Both the position numbers and the translations under genes were made by a program. 64,000 nt of DNA from Pseudomonas sp. SG20056 (GTDB taxonomy: Bacteria > Pseudomonadota > Gammaproteobacteria > Pseudomonadales > Pseudomonadaceae): positions 1-64,000 of the forward strand of contig NZ_CP134499.1 in assembly GCF_031764535.1 (NCBI RefSeq), given 5' to 3'. This document shows positions 23,550-32,798 of this stretch, piece by piece. Under the pieces are notes generated by a model. It was given only the letters and a program-made list of their open reading frames with translations, was not told where the DNA came from and searched no databases. Numbering within the stretch: the stretch's first letter is position 1; each line of letters starts with the position of its first letter.

Positions 23550-26500
23550 TCAGTACACATCACGCAGATAACGCTTCTGTTCGGCCAGACGGCGAATATG
23601 CTCGGCGGCTTTTTCCTCGCTCAAACCGCCGTGCTCGCGCGCCACATCCCGTAGCGCCTGTTCGACATCCTTGGCCATGCGGTTGGCGTCGCCGCAGACA
23701 TACAGCTGCGCACCCTCCTCCAGCCAGCGCCACAGCTCGCCGCCCTGCTCGCGAATGCGATCCTGCACGTAGATCTTCTGCGCCTGATCGCGAGAGAAGG
23801 CCAGGCTGAGGTGGGTCAGCAGGCCGTCGTGCTGCATCGCCGTCAGCTCGTCGCGGTAGTAGAAGTCGCTGGCCGCATGCTGTTCGCCGAAGAACAGCCA
23901 GTTCTTGCCAGCATCGCCGCGCGCGCGGCGTTCGTGGAGGAAGCCGCGAAACGGCGCCACGCCGGTGCCGGGGCCGATCATGATCATCGGCACGTCGCCA
24001 TCTTGCGGTACGCGGAAGTATTTGTTGCTCTGCACAAACAGCGGCACCTCGCGGTTACCCACACGGTCGGCAAGAAAGGTCGAGGCCACGCCCTTGCGTT
24101 TGCCGTAGCGCACGGCGGACACGGTCAGATGCACTTCGCCGGCATGCGCCTTGGGGCTCGATGAGATCGAATACAGGCGCGGTTGCAGACGCTTGAGGCT
24201 GCCCAGCAGCTCGCCCGCTGAATGCTCGGCTGGATAGGCCTGCAGCACGTCGGCCAGTTGGCGGCCCCACAGCCAGTCCTTCAGCTCGGCTTTGCGCTCG
24301 CCAAGCAGGCTGCGTAATTCGTTGTTGGCGCTGCGTTCGGCGACCAGGGCGAGAGCCTCGTTGCTCGGCCGGGCGATTTCGAAATGGCTGGTCAGCGCCT
24401 CGCGCAGCGACAAGTCGCCTACCTTGGCCACGTTGACCAGTTGCTCGCCGTCCAGATGCGCCAGTTCGAGCACTTCCTCGACCAGCTCCGGGCAGTTGCG
24501 CGGCCATACGCCGAGGGCATCGCCGGCTTCGTAGCTGAGACCGGAGTCGCCCAGGGCGAAGGCGAACTGACGGGTGTCCTTGCTCGCGCCTGCTGCGTTC
24601 AGGCGCAGATTCAGCGCCAGGCGCGCGGGCAGCGGCTGGGTTTTGCTCACCGTGCTGACGGGTTCAGTTAAAGCGGCGCTGTGTGCAGGAACTGCCGTTG
24701 CCGCCGGGCGCAGCAGTGGTAGCAGCTCGTTTAGCCAGGCCGAGGCAGCCTCGTCGAAATCGCTGTCGCAATCCAGGCAGGGTCGCAGCGGCGTGGCGCC
24801 GAGTTCGGCCAGGCGGCGGTCGAGGTTTTTGCCGTGCTGGCAGAACTGTTCGTAATTCGGGTCACCGAGGGCCAGTACCGCATAACGCAGATTTTCCAGG
24901 CGCAGGTCGCTGGCTTGCAGGGCGTTCCAGAAGGCCTGGCCGTTGTCCGGCGCATCGCCGTCGCCGAAGGTGCTGCTGAGCAGCAGCACCGAACCGGCGC
25001 TGGCCAGTTGCTGCGGCGGGTAATCGGCCATGCAGCTCAGCGCCACGGCCACCCCAGCCGCGCTCAGGTGCGTGGCCAGGCGTTCGGCCAGCGCCTCGGC
25101 ATTGCCGGTTTGCGAGGCCCACAGCAGGGTTACCGCAGGGCTCGCTGCCAGCGCCGCGGGTGCGACGCGGCTGAATAGCCCGGCGAGCATGCCGTCGAGC
25201 CACAGGCGGGTCGGCTCCGTCAGGGGCGCTTGGCTTGGCAGGCTGGGCACACCGCCGCCGGGGTTGCTGCGTAAACCGCTGATATAGCCGGCCATATAGG
25301 TGCGCTCGCTGTCGCTGAGGGGCGGCGGCGCGCTGCAATCTACGCCGACCAGGGCCGCAAAGGTTTCGATGCTCGACATCGCGAGTTCCTCGGGCTGGTG
25401 AGATAGGCGAGTGCTGTCGACTGCCTCGGCGGTGGGCGTATCGAGGCGTTGATGGGCGATCAGCTCGATACGCCGCAGGCTGACGGCGCAGAACTTGAAT
25501 TCAGGCTGCTGCGAGATGGGGTCGATGGCGTCGCTGGTTACCGCGTTGATCGCCAGGTTATCGCCGTACACATCGTTCCAGTGGAACGGCGCAAAGCAGC
25601 CGCCGGGCAGCACGCGGTCGCTGATCTGTACCGGCAGCACGGCATGGCCACGCCGCGAGCGGATTTCCAGCTGGTCGCGATCGCGCACGCCGAGGGCGGC
25701 GGCGTCCTGCGGGTGCACTTCGATAAAGGGGCCGGGGTTGAGCTTGTTTAGCGTGGCGACCTTGCCGGTTTTGGTCAGGGTGTGCCACTGGTGTTGCAGG
25801 CGCCCGGTGTTGAGCACAAAGGGGAAGTCGGCATCGGGCATTTCCGCCGGGTCGAGGTGCGGGCGCGGGAAGAACTGCGCCTTGCCGCTGGGCGTGGCAA
25901 AGGCCAGGCGCGGCGTGCTGCCATCTTCGCGAATGTGCAGATGCTGGCTGATGCCGTCGTTGATGTAGCGCAGTGGCATGCGCCCGTCGCCCGCTTCACT
26001 GGCGCAGGGCCATTGCAGCGGCGTTTGGCGCAGGCGCGGGTAGCTGGCGCCGCGCAGGTCGTAGCCGGTCTTGGGGTTGTGGAAGCGCTTGATCTCCTCG
26101 AACACCTGCTCGGCCGATTCGTAGCTGAAGCCGTCGGCAAAGCCCATGGCGCAGGCCACCTCGGCGATGATCCGCCAGTCGGCCATGGCCTCGCCGGGCG
26201 GCTCGACGGCTTGCGGCATCAGGGTCAGGTTGCGTTCGGAGTTGATCATCACCCCTTCGGCTTCGGCCCACAGCGCGCCGGGCAGGAGGATGTCGGCGTA
26301 GCGATTGGTTTCAGTGTCGAGAAAGGCGTCCTGGGCGATCACCAGTTCGGCGGCCTTCAGCCCTTCGACTACCGTGCTGCGGTTGGCCATGCTCGCCACC
26401 GGATTGGTGCAGATGATCCAGCAGGCCTTGACCTTGCCGGCTGCCAGATCCTCGAACAGCGTCACGCTGCCGCCGCCCAGGCGGGTGTGCAGGGTGCCGG

Positions 26501-27614
26501 CGGGCACGCCCCAGACGTGCTCGACAAAGGCGCGGTCGTCGTCCACCAGCACGCTGCGCTGGCCCGGCAGGCCGGGGCCCATATAGCCCATCTCGCGGCC
26601 GCCCATGGCGTTGGGTTGGCCGGTAAGGGAAAACGGTCCGCTACCGGGGCGGCAGATCTTGCCGGTGGCCAAGTGCAGGTTGCACAGGGCATTGGTGTTC
26701 CAGGTGCCGTGGGTGCTCTGGTTGAGGCCCATGGTCCAGCAGCTCATCCACTCGCCGGCTTCACCGATCCAGCGTGCGGCCTGGCGGATAGCCGCTTCGC
26801 TGAGCCCGGTGTGGGTGGCGACGTAGTCGGGGGTGTAGCTCTCAAGGAAGTCCGGCATGACCTCCCAGCCTTCGGTGAACTCGGCAATAAAGGCTGGATC
26901 GGTGTGGCCGTTCTTGTGCAGCAGGTGCAGCAAGCCGTTGAGCAGCAGCAGGTCGCTGCCCGGTTTGATCTGCAGAAACAGATCGGCCTTGTCCGCTGTG
27001 GCATTGCGCCGGGGGTCGACGACGATCAGCTTGGCGCCGGCCTTGACCCGTGCCATCAGGCGTAGAAACAGGATCGGGTGACAGTCGGCCATATTTGCAC
27101 CGATGACGAAGAACACATCGGCGCGGTCGAAATCCTGGTACGAGCCGGGCGGGCCGTCGGCGCCCAGCGACAATTTGTAGCCACTGCCGGCGCTGGCCAT
27201 GCACAGGCGCGAGTTGGATTCGATCTGGTTGCTGCCCAGGTAGCCCTTGACCAGCTTGTTGGCCAGGTACTGCGCCTCCAGCGACATCTGCCCGGAGACA
27301 TACAGGGCGATGGCGTCCGGCCCGTGTTCATCGAGAGTCGCGCGCAGGCGGGCGGCGGCGGCGCTGATTGCGGCATCCATGGCGACTTGCCCTGGGTCGC
27401 GGCTGCGTTCGCTGCGCAGGTAGGCGTGCTGCATGCGGCCGGATTCGCTCAGCGGTTGGGCGCAGGTGCTGCCCTTGGTGCACAGGCGGCCGAAGTTGCT
27501 CGGATGCTGCTGGTCACCGCTGACCTTGGCGATCTTGCCGTTTTCCACATGCATGACGATGCCGCAGCCGACGCCGCAATAGGGACAGACACTTCGCACG
27601 GTTTTGTTCGCCAC
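23550..27614 (-). CDS. Fused assimilatory nitrate reductase / CysJ-like flavoprotein
   Basis: Single 1354-residue polypeptide expected to reduce nitrate to nitrite with NADPH. The N-terminal part (1 to about 720) is a molybdopterin oxidoreductase with a [4Fe-4S] site C10-C13-C17-C45 and the bis-MGD domains. The C-terminal part is CysJ-like: flavodoxin domain from about 829 (WASQTGNAEALAERL), connecting/FAD domain, NADP domain with GPGTGVAPFRGF (about 1211), and terminal RYLRDVY. The GTG at 27614 is preceded by AGGAG; a longer frame to 27701 overlaps the leader hairpin. NCBI knows this architecture as bifunctional nitrate reductase/sulfite reductase flavoprotein alpha. The fused module probably supplies NADPH electrons directly. 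It is divergent from nirBD. Confidence 0.92.
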   Translation of the reverse strand: MANKTVRSVCPYCGVGCGIVMHVENGKIAKVSGDQQHPSNFGRLCTKGSTCAQPLSESGRMQHAYLRSERSRDPGQVAMDAAISAAAARLRATLDEHGPDAIALYVSGQMSLEAQYLANKLVKGYLGSNQIESNSRLCMASAGSGYKLSLGADGPPGSYQDFDRADVFFVIGANMADCHPILFLRLMARVKAGAKLIVVDPRRNATADKADLFLQIKPGSDLLLLNGLLHLLHKNGHTDPAFIAEFTEGWEVMPDFLESYTPDYVATHTGLSEAAIRQAARWIGEAGEWMSCWTMGLNQSTHGTWNTNALCNLHLATGKICRPGSGPFSLTGQPNAMGGREMGYMGPGLPGQRSVLVDDDRAFVEHVWGVPAGTLHTRLGGGSVTLFEDLAAGKVKACWIICTNPVASMANRSTVVEGLKAAELVIAQDAFLDTETNRYADILLPGALWAEAEGVMINSERNLTLMPQAVEPPGEAMADWRIIAEVACAMGFADGFSYESAEQVFEEIKRFHNPKTGYDLRGASYPRLRQTPLQWPCASEAGDGRMPLRYINDGISQHLHIREDGSTPRLAFATPSGKAQFFPRPHLDPAEMPDADFPFVLNTGRLQHQWHTLTKTGKVATLNKLNPGPFIEVHPQDAAALGVRDRDQLEIRSRRGHAVLPVQISDRVLPGGCFAPFHWNDVYGDNLAINAVTSDAIDPISQQPEFKFCAVSLRRIELIAHQRLDTPTAEAVDSTRLSHQPEELAMSSIETFAALVGVDCSAPPPLSDSERTYMAGYISGLRSNPGGGVPSLPSQAPLTEPTRLWLDGMLAGLFSRVAPAALAASPAVTLLWASQTGNAEALAERLATHLSAAGVAVALSCMADYPPQQLASAGSVLLLSSTFGDGDAPDNGQAFWNALQASDLRLENLRYAVLALGDPNYEQFCQHGKNLDRRLAELGATPLRPCLDCDSDFDEAASAWLNELLPLLRPAATAVPAHSAALTEPVSTVSKTQPLPARLALNLRLNAAGASKDTRQFAFALGDSGLSYEAGDALGVWPRNCPELVEEVLELAHLDGEQLVNVAKVGDLSLREALTSHFEIARPSNEALALVAERSANNELRSLLGERKAELKDWLWGRQLADVLQAYPAEHSAGELLGSLKRLQPRLYSISSSPKAHAGEVHLTVSAVRYGKRKGVASTFLADRVGNREVPLFVQSNKYFRVPQDGDVPMIMIGPGTGVAPFRGFLHERRARGDAGKNWLFFGEQHAASDFYYRDELTAMQHDGLLTHLSLAFSRDQAQKIYVQDRIREQGGELWRWLEEGAQLYVCGDANRMAKDVEQALRDVAREHGGLSEEKAAEHIRRLAEQKRYLRDVY
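25377..25391 (-). other. Internal Shine-Dalgarno and ATG at the fusion joint
   Basis: In the linker between the two halves of the nitrate reductase fusion, GAGGA (25391-25387) lies 7 nt before an in-frame ATG (25379-25377; MSSIETFAALVGVDCS). Initiation here would yield a 609-residue protein, close to the 599 of E. coli CysJ, beginning where a free-standing CysJ would begin. It is either a relic of gene fusion or a working internal start. Confidence 0.5.
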
Positions 27615-27635
27615 ACCCCTCTCCTGCACCTTAAA

Positions 27636-27682
27636 CGCAAAACGCCATGCAACCCTCCGTCGAAACGGGAGTGGCACGGCGT
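27636..27682 (-). terminator. Leader terminator/attenuator before the nas fusion gene
   Basis: On the minus strand, ACGCCGTGC (27682-27674) pairs with GCATGGCGT (27650-27642). An upper CCGT-TTCG-ACGG stem follows, and TTTTGCGTTT comes after the hairpin. It ends about 22 nt before the GTG start, in a leader of only about 105 nt predicted from the sigma54 promoter. The position suggests regulated termination. Confidence 0.6.
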
Positions 27683-27696
27683 CTTTGTCGTGGATG

Positions 27697-27716
27697 GGCA
27701 ATCAGCGTTGATTACC
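27697..27716 (-). ncRNA. ANTAR-type leader hairpin (nas leader)
   Basis: Minus-strand RNA folds as GGUAAUC-[AACGCU]-GAUUGCC: a 7-bp stem with one wobble and a hexaloop with A at position 1 and G at position 4. That is the loop signature of RNAs bound by ANTAR antiterminators such as NasT/NasR. It begins about 3 nt after the predicted start of transcription and precedes the leader terminator. The usual second A1/G4 hairpin is not evident. Confidence 0.45.
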
Positions 27717-27729
27717 TGGGTGGGTCTAT

Positions 27730-27745
27730 AGCAAGGCACGCGCCA
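27730..27745 (-). promoter_or_regulatory. Sigma54 promoter for the nas fusion gene
   Basis: The minus strand reads TGGCGCGTGCCTTGCT, one mismatch from TGGCACGNNNNTTGCW. The invariant -24 GG and -12 GC are exactly 10 bp apart. Transcription would start near 27719. RpoN control with NtrC is the known pattern for nitrate assimilation in pseudomonads. Confidence 0.75.
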
Positions 27746-27950
27746 GGGTTCGCCAAGGCAGCGTGAATGCCCGCCGGGCAAGGCCTGGCGAGGTGCGTAC
27801 GGGAGATAAAGGTCTACCGAGAAGCGACTCATAATGGGGCGCATAGACCTATGCTCGCCTCTTTTTGGGTCTTTATCGCGCCTGGCAGGTCAGCCTGCAA
27901 CTGCGCTTGTAGCCCGCTGCAATGCGGGCCGCAGGTCGCTGTGGGGAAAC

Positions 27951-27966
27951 TGGCACAGGCGCTGCA
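27951..27966 (+). promoter_or_regulatory. Sigma54 promoter for nirBD
   Basis: TGGCAC, then AGGCG, then CTGCA matches the -24/-12 consensus with one mismatch (C for T in TTGCA); GG and GC are 10 bp apart. The start would be near 27977, giving a leader of about 183 nt. About 200 bp separate it from the divergent sigma54 promoter, room for shared NtrC sites, though none is unambiguous by eye. Confidence 0.7.
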
Positions 27967-27978
27967 TGAGCCCAGCGA

Positions 27979-28068
27979 GCCCGCCACATTCGGGCCGCCT
28001 ATTCGATCAATGGCGATCGTCAGCCTCTTTAGGCAATGGGTAATCAGGTGCCACTCGCAGGCACCGCA
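27979..28068 (+). ncRNA. Structured leader RNA of nirBD
   Basis: Three hairpins precede the terminator. GCCCG/CGGGC (27979-27995) has a 7-nt loop. CGATC/GATCG (28004-28019) has the hexaloop AAUGGC, which satisfies the A1/G4 ANTAR-target rule. GGTGCC/GGCACC follows at about 28048-28067. AGGTGCC can instead pair with the GGCGCCT of the terminator's 5' arm (one G-U), offering an antiterminator alternative. This is inferred from sequence only. Confidence 0.45.
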
Positions 28069-28078
28069 CAGAACAGGC

Positions 28079-28117
28079 AAAGGCGCCTGAAACCGCAAGG
28101 TTTCAGGCGCCTTTTTT
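28079..28117 (+). terminator. Intrinsic terminator in the nirBD leader
   Basis: A 16-bp perfect stem (28079-28094 with 28099-28114) closes a GCAA tetraloop and ends in six Ts. It is only 42 bp before the nirB ATG and downstream of the predicted promoter, so nirBD expression needs antitermination or read-through. Confidence 0.9.
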
Positions 28118-28159
28118 ATTGCCGCAGAAAAACCTGATGAGCTTCGGCCGGGAAATGCC

Positions 28160-30718
28160 ATGAACAGCACAGATACCTCCACAGACCAGCAGCGGCTGAT
28201 CATCATCGGCAACGGCATGGTCGGCCATCACTGCGTCGAGCAACTGATCGAGCGTGGCGCGCTGGCGCAGTACCGCGTGCATGTGTTCAGCGAAGAGCCG
28301 CTGCGCGCCTATGACCGCGTGCACCTCTCCGAGTATTTCACCGGGCGCGATGCCGAATCCCTCGCCCTCAGCGGTGCCGAGCTGTACCAGACGCCGGGCG
28401 TGACCCTGCACCTGGGCGTGCCGGTGCTGGAGATCGACCGCGAACGCCGCGAAGTGATTACCGCCGAAGGCAGCTTCCCCTACGACCAGCTAGTGCTGGC
28501 CACCGGCTCCTACCCCTTCGTGCCGCCGATCGAAGGTGCCGAAGGTGATTCGCGCCTGGTCTACCGCACCCTGGCCGACCTCGACACCATCCAGGCCGCC
28601 GCCAAGAGTGCGCGCCGTGGCGTGGTGGTGGGTGGCGGCCTGCTCGGCCTGGAAGCAGCCAACGCGCTGAAGTCGCTGGGTCTGGAAGCCCATGTGGTGG
28701 AATTCGCCCCGCGCCTGATGCCGGTGCAGCTGGATGACCACGGCGGCCTGGCGCTGAAGGCGCAGATCGAGGCCCTGGGCGTCAGCGTGCACCTGTCGCG
28801 CGGCACCCAGTCGATCACCCCGGGCAGCGAGTACCGTTACCGGATGAATTTCGCTGGGGATGAGTTCCTTGAGACCGACCTGATCGTGTTCTCCGCCGGC
28901 ATCCGCCCGCAGGACGCCATCGCCAAGCAGTGCGGCCTGGAACTCGGCCCGCGCGGCGGTGTGGCCATCGACAGCCAGTGCCGCACCAGCGACCCGGCGA
29001 TCTACGCCATCGGCGAGTGCGCGGCATGGAACGGCGGCATCTTCGGTCTGGTTGCACCGGGCTACCAGATGGCCCGCAGCGTCGCCACCCAGCTGTGCGG
29101 CGAAGACAGCGAGCCCTTCATGGGCGCGGACATGTCGACCAAGCTCAAGCTGCTCGGCGTCGACGTCGGCTCCATCGGCGATGCCCACGGCGCTACCGCA
29201 GGCTCGCGCAGCTACCGCTTCATCGACGAGGCTACCGCCAGCTACCGCCGTCTGGTGGTCTCCGCTGACGGCAAGCAGGCCCTCGGAGCCGTACTGGTCG
29301 GCGACAACAGCTACTACGACACCCTGCTGCAGTACGTGCAGAACGGCATCAATCTGCCAGCCGATCCGTCCTGCCTGATCCTGCCGCAAGGCGAAGGCGC
29401 CCCGGCGCTGGGCGCCGATGCCCTGCCGGACACCGCGACCATCTGCTCCTGCCACAACGTCAGCAAGGGCGCGATCTGCGCCGCCATCGACGGCGGTTGC
29501 GGCGACCTGGCCGGGCTCAAGGCCTGCACCAAGGCGGCCACCGGTTGCGGCGGCTGCTCGGCGCTGCTCAAGCAGGTGTTCGAGCACGAGCTGACCGCCC
29601 GCGGCGTGGTGGTGGACAAGAGCCTGTGTGAGCACTTCGCCTACACCCGTCAGGAGCTGTACGGCATTGTTCGCGTCGAAGGCATCGAGAGCTTCGAGGC
29701 GCTGCTGGCCAAGCACGGCCGCGGTCATGTCGGCTGCGACATCTGCAAGCCGGCGGTGGGTTCGATCCTCGCTTCCTGCTGGAACCGCTCGATCACCGAT
29801 CCGGCGCTGGTGCCGCTGCAGGACACCAACGACACCTTTATGGCCAACATGCAGAAGAACGGCACCTACTCGGTAGTGCCGCGTATTCCCGGTGGCGAGA
29901 TCACCCCGGACGGCCTGCTGGCCATCGGCGCGGTGGCGAAGAAATACGACCTCTACACCAAGATCACCGGCGGCCAGCGCATCGACCTGTTCGGCGCGCA
30001 GCTGCACGAACTGCCGGATATCTGGGCCGAACTGATCGCCGCTGGTTTCGAAACCGGCCACGCCTACGGCAAGTCGCTGCGTACGGTGAAGAGCTGCGTC
30101 GGCAGCACCTGGTGCCGCTACGGCGTGCAGGACAGCGTGGCCATGGCCCTGCTGCTGGAGGATCGCTACAAGGGTCTGCGCTCGCCGCACAAGATCAAGT
30201 TCGCCGTCAGCGGCTGCACCCGCGAATGCGCCGAGGCGCAGAGCAAGGATGTGGGCGTGATCGCCACCGAGAACGGCTGGAACCTCTATGTGGCGGGCAA
30301 CGGCGGCATGCGTCCACGCCATGCCGAGCTGTTCGCCACCGATCTGGATGACGCCACCCTGATCCGCTATATCGACCGCTTCCTGATGTTCTACGTACAA
30401 ACCGCCGACCGTCTGCAACGCACCTCGGTATGGCGCGAGTCGCTGGAAGGCGGCCTGGATTACCTCAAGGAAGTGATCATCGACGACAGCCTGAATCTCG
30501 CTGCCGAACTGGAAGCGCAGATGCAGCTGGTGATCGACCGCTACGAGTGCGAATGGGCCAACGCCCTGAAGGACCCGGAGAAGCTCAAGCGCTTCCGCAC
30601 CTTCGTCAACCAGCAGGGTGGCGACCCGGATATCCAGTTCGTCGAGGAACGCGGCCAGCGCCGCCCGGTGCGCGCTGACGAGCTTGCCCTTATTCCGCTA
30701 TTTGAGGAGGTCGTCTGA
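28160..30718 (+). CDS. nirB: Nitrite reductase (NAD(P)H) large subunit
   Basis: Siroheme enzyme reducing nitrite to ammonium. It has 852 residues. An N-terminal FAD/NAD(P) oxidoreductase region (about 10-300) is followed by a BFD-like [2Fe-2S] domain starting near 430 (CSCHNVSKGAICAAI...CGGC) and the nitrite/sulfite reductase domains. The 4Fe-4S/siroheme cysteines are C646, C652 (CVGSTWC) and C686, C690 (CTREC), with the same spacing as E. coli NirB. GGGAAA precedes the ATG. The TGA overlaps the nirD ATG (TGATG). The 642-codon frame opposite is a shadow. Confidence 0.97.
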   Translation: MNSTDTSTDQQRLIIIGNGMVGHHCVEQLIERGALAQYRVHVFSEEPLRAYDRVHLSEYFTGRDAESLALSGAELYQTPGVTLHLGVPVLEIDRERREVITAEGSFPYDQLVLATGSYPFVPPIEGAEGDSRLVYRTLADLDTIQAAAKSARRGVVVGGGLLGLEAANALKSLGLEAHVVEFAPRLMPVQLDDHGGLALKAQIEALGVSVHLSRGTQSITPGSEYRYRMNFAGDEFLETDLIVFSAGIRPQDAIAKQCGLELGPRGGVAIDSQCRTSDPAIYAIGECAAWNGGIFGLVAPGYQMARSVATQLCGEDSEPFMGADMSTKLKLLGVDVGSIGDAHGATAGSRSYRFIDEATASYRRLVVSADGKQALGAVLVGDNSYYDTLLQYVQNGINLPADPSCLILPQGEGAPALGADALPDTATICSCHNVSKGAICAAIDGGCGDLAGLKACTKAATGCGGCSALLKQVFEHELTARGVVVDKSLCEHFAYTRQELYGIVRVEGIESFEALLAKHGRGHVGCDICKPAVGSILASCWNRSITDPALVPLQDTNDTFMANMQKNGTYSVVPRIPGGEITPDGLLAIGAVAKKYDLYTKITGGQRIDLFGAQLHELPDIWAELIAAGFETGHAYGKSLRTVKSCVGSTWCRYGVQDSVAMALLLEDRYKGLRSPHKIKFAVSGCTRECAEAQSKDVGVIATENGWNLYVAGNGGMRPRHAELFATDLDDATLIRYIDRFLMFYVQTADRLQRTSVWRESLEGGLDYLKEVIIDDSLNLAAELEAQMQLVIDRYECEWANALKDPEKLKRFRTFVNQQGGDPDIQFVEERGQRRPVRADELALIPLFEEVV

Positions 30719-31095
30719 TGAGCCAGTCGAGCGCAACCGCAACAGTCGAACAAACCCGCGTGCAATGGCGCGCCCTGTGCAACCGTGCCGATCTGGTGGC
30801 CAACTCCGGCGTGGTCGCCTGGGTCGACGGCGCCCAGGTGGCGCTGTTTTATCTGCCAAACGAGGCCAGTGACAAGCAGCTGTATGCCGTCGATAACCGC
30901 GACCCCAAGTCCGGCGCCAACGTTATCGGTCGCGGCATTGTCGGCAGCCTGGCTGGCGACCTGGTGATCGCCGCGCCGCTGTACAAACAGCACTACCGCC
31001 TGGAAGACGGCAGCTGCCTGGAATATCCCGAGCAGCAGCTGCGCACCTGGCCGGTGCGCTTGCAGGGCGACCGGGTGGAGATCGGCCTGAGCTAA
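30718..31095 (+). CDS. nirD: Nitrite reductase (NAD(P)H) small subunit
   Basis: Small partner of NirB, 125 residues, Rieske-like fold. It lacks the Rieske ligands: the first CxH position reads NRDPKSG and the second motif PLYKQHY, so no [2Fe-2S] cluster is expected, as known for NirD. It is coupled to nirB by a one-base overlap. A terminator-like hairpin about 95 bp downstream closes the operon. Confidence 0.94.
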   Translation: MSQSSATATVEQTRVQWRALCNRADLVANSGVVAWVDGAQVALFYLPNEASDKQLYAVDNRDPKSGANVIGRGIVGSLAGDLVIAAPLYKQHYRLEDGSCLEYPEQQLRTWPVRLQGDRVEIGLS

Positions 31096-31190
31096 AACTA
31101 CTGGGCAAGCCGGGCTGAATAGGGTGTTACTTGACTATTGAGTCAGCAATTGGCTTTATGCACCTAAGCCCGTAGCGCTGATACCTGTGT

Positions 31191-31226
31191 AACAGGGCTA
31201 TCGATTATCTCGGCAACCCTGTTTTT
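31191..31226 (+). terminator. Probable terminator after nirBD
   Basis: AACAGGG (31191-31197) pairs with CCCTGTT (31217-31223) and is followed by further Ts. The loop is long (19 nt), so the hairpin is weaker than the others in the window. Confidence 0.5.
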
Positions 31227-31256
31227 GTTGCTCTACAGAGTGCCTTGGTACGCAAA

Positions 31257-31282
31257 TCGCTATATCTCGTCAGATATAGCGA
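31257..31282. promoter_or_regulatory. ModE-like operator upstream of modABC
   Basis: An 11-bp perfect inverted repeat, TCGCTATATCT and AGATATAGCGA, has a 4-bp spacer. The CGCTATAT...ATATAGCG core resembles the molybdate-responsive ModE box (CGTTATAT-type half sites) found before modABC in other bacteria. It is 73 bp upstream of the modA ATG, consistent with repression when molybdate is abundant. No modE gene is in the window. Confidence 0.7.
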
Positions 31283-31334
31283 AGGTAGAGTAGCCAGGCG
31301 CATCAGCGTAGACAGAACAGCCGTTGCCCCGTAG

Positions 31335-32102
<768 letters not shown>

Positions 32103-32114
32103 AAGGCGGTTGCG

Positions 32115-32798
32115 ATGCCACTGAGCAAAGCTGATTTCGCTGCGGTACTGCTGACGCTTGAGCTGGCATCGCTGACCACCCTGTTACTGCTGTTGATCGG
32201 TACACCGATTGCCTGGTGGCTGGCGCGCACTCAATCCAAATGGAAGCAGCCGATTGGCGCCATCGTCGCGCTGCCGCTGGTGCTGCCGCCGACGGTGATC
32301 GGCTTCTACCTGCTGGTGAGCATGGGCCCGCACGGTTTTATCGGCCAGCTGACTCAGAGCCTCGGCCTCGGCACCCTGACGTTTACCTTTACCGGGCTGG
32401 TGATCGGCTCGGTGTTCTATTCCCTGCCCTTTGTTGTGCAGCCGCTGCAGAACGCCTTCGAGGCGATTGGCCGTGCCCCGCTGGAGGCGGCGGCGACGCT
32501 GCGCGCCGGGCCTTGGGATGCGTTCTTCACGGTGGTGCTGCCGCTGGCCAAACCGGGTTTTGTCACTGCGGCGATTCTCGGTTTCGCGCATACCGTGGGC
32601 GAGTTCGGCGTGGTGCTGATGATTGGCGGCAATATCCCCGGGAAGACCCAAGTGGCGTCAGTGCAGATCTACAACCATGTGGAAACCATGGAGTACGCCC
32701 AGGCCCACTGGCTGGCGGGCGGCATGGTGCTGTTCTCCTTTATCGTGCTGCTGGCGCTCTACTCTGGTCGAAGCAGCAGTACGCGGGTGTGGCAATGA
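32115..32798 (+). CDS. modB: Molybdate ABC transporter permease
   Basis: Inner-membrane permease of 227 residues with about five transmembrane helices, for example at 10-30 and 45-70. The EAA loop that contacts ModC is present as [20 protein letters not shown] followed by LPLAKPG. It starts 12 bp after modA and overlaps modC in ATGA. Confidence 0.96.
   Translation: MPLSKADFAAVLLTLELASLTTLLLLLIGTPIAWWLARTQSKWKQPIGAIVALPLVLPPTVIGFYLLVSMGPHGFIGQLTQSLGLGTLTFTFTGLVIGSVFYSLPFVVQPLQNAFEAIGRAPLEAAATLRAGPWDAFFTVVLPLAKPGFVTAAILGFAHTVGEFGVVLMIGGNIPGKTQVASVQIYNHVETMEYAQAHWLAGGMVLFSFIVLLALYSGRSSSTRVWQ

Noticed and set aside
28490..30418. A 642-codon open frame antisense to nirB
   Set aside because: It mirrors nirB codon bias in GC-rich DNA, has low-complexity composition and no recognisable domain; nirB itself is certain.
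30718..31095. NirD as a Rieske [2Fe-2S] protein
   Set aside because: Both ligand pairs are replaced; only the fold is Rieske-like.
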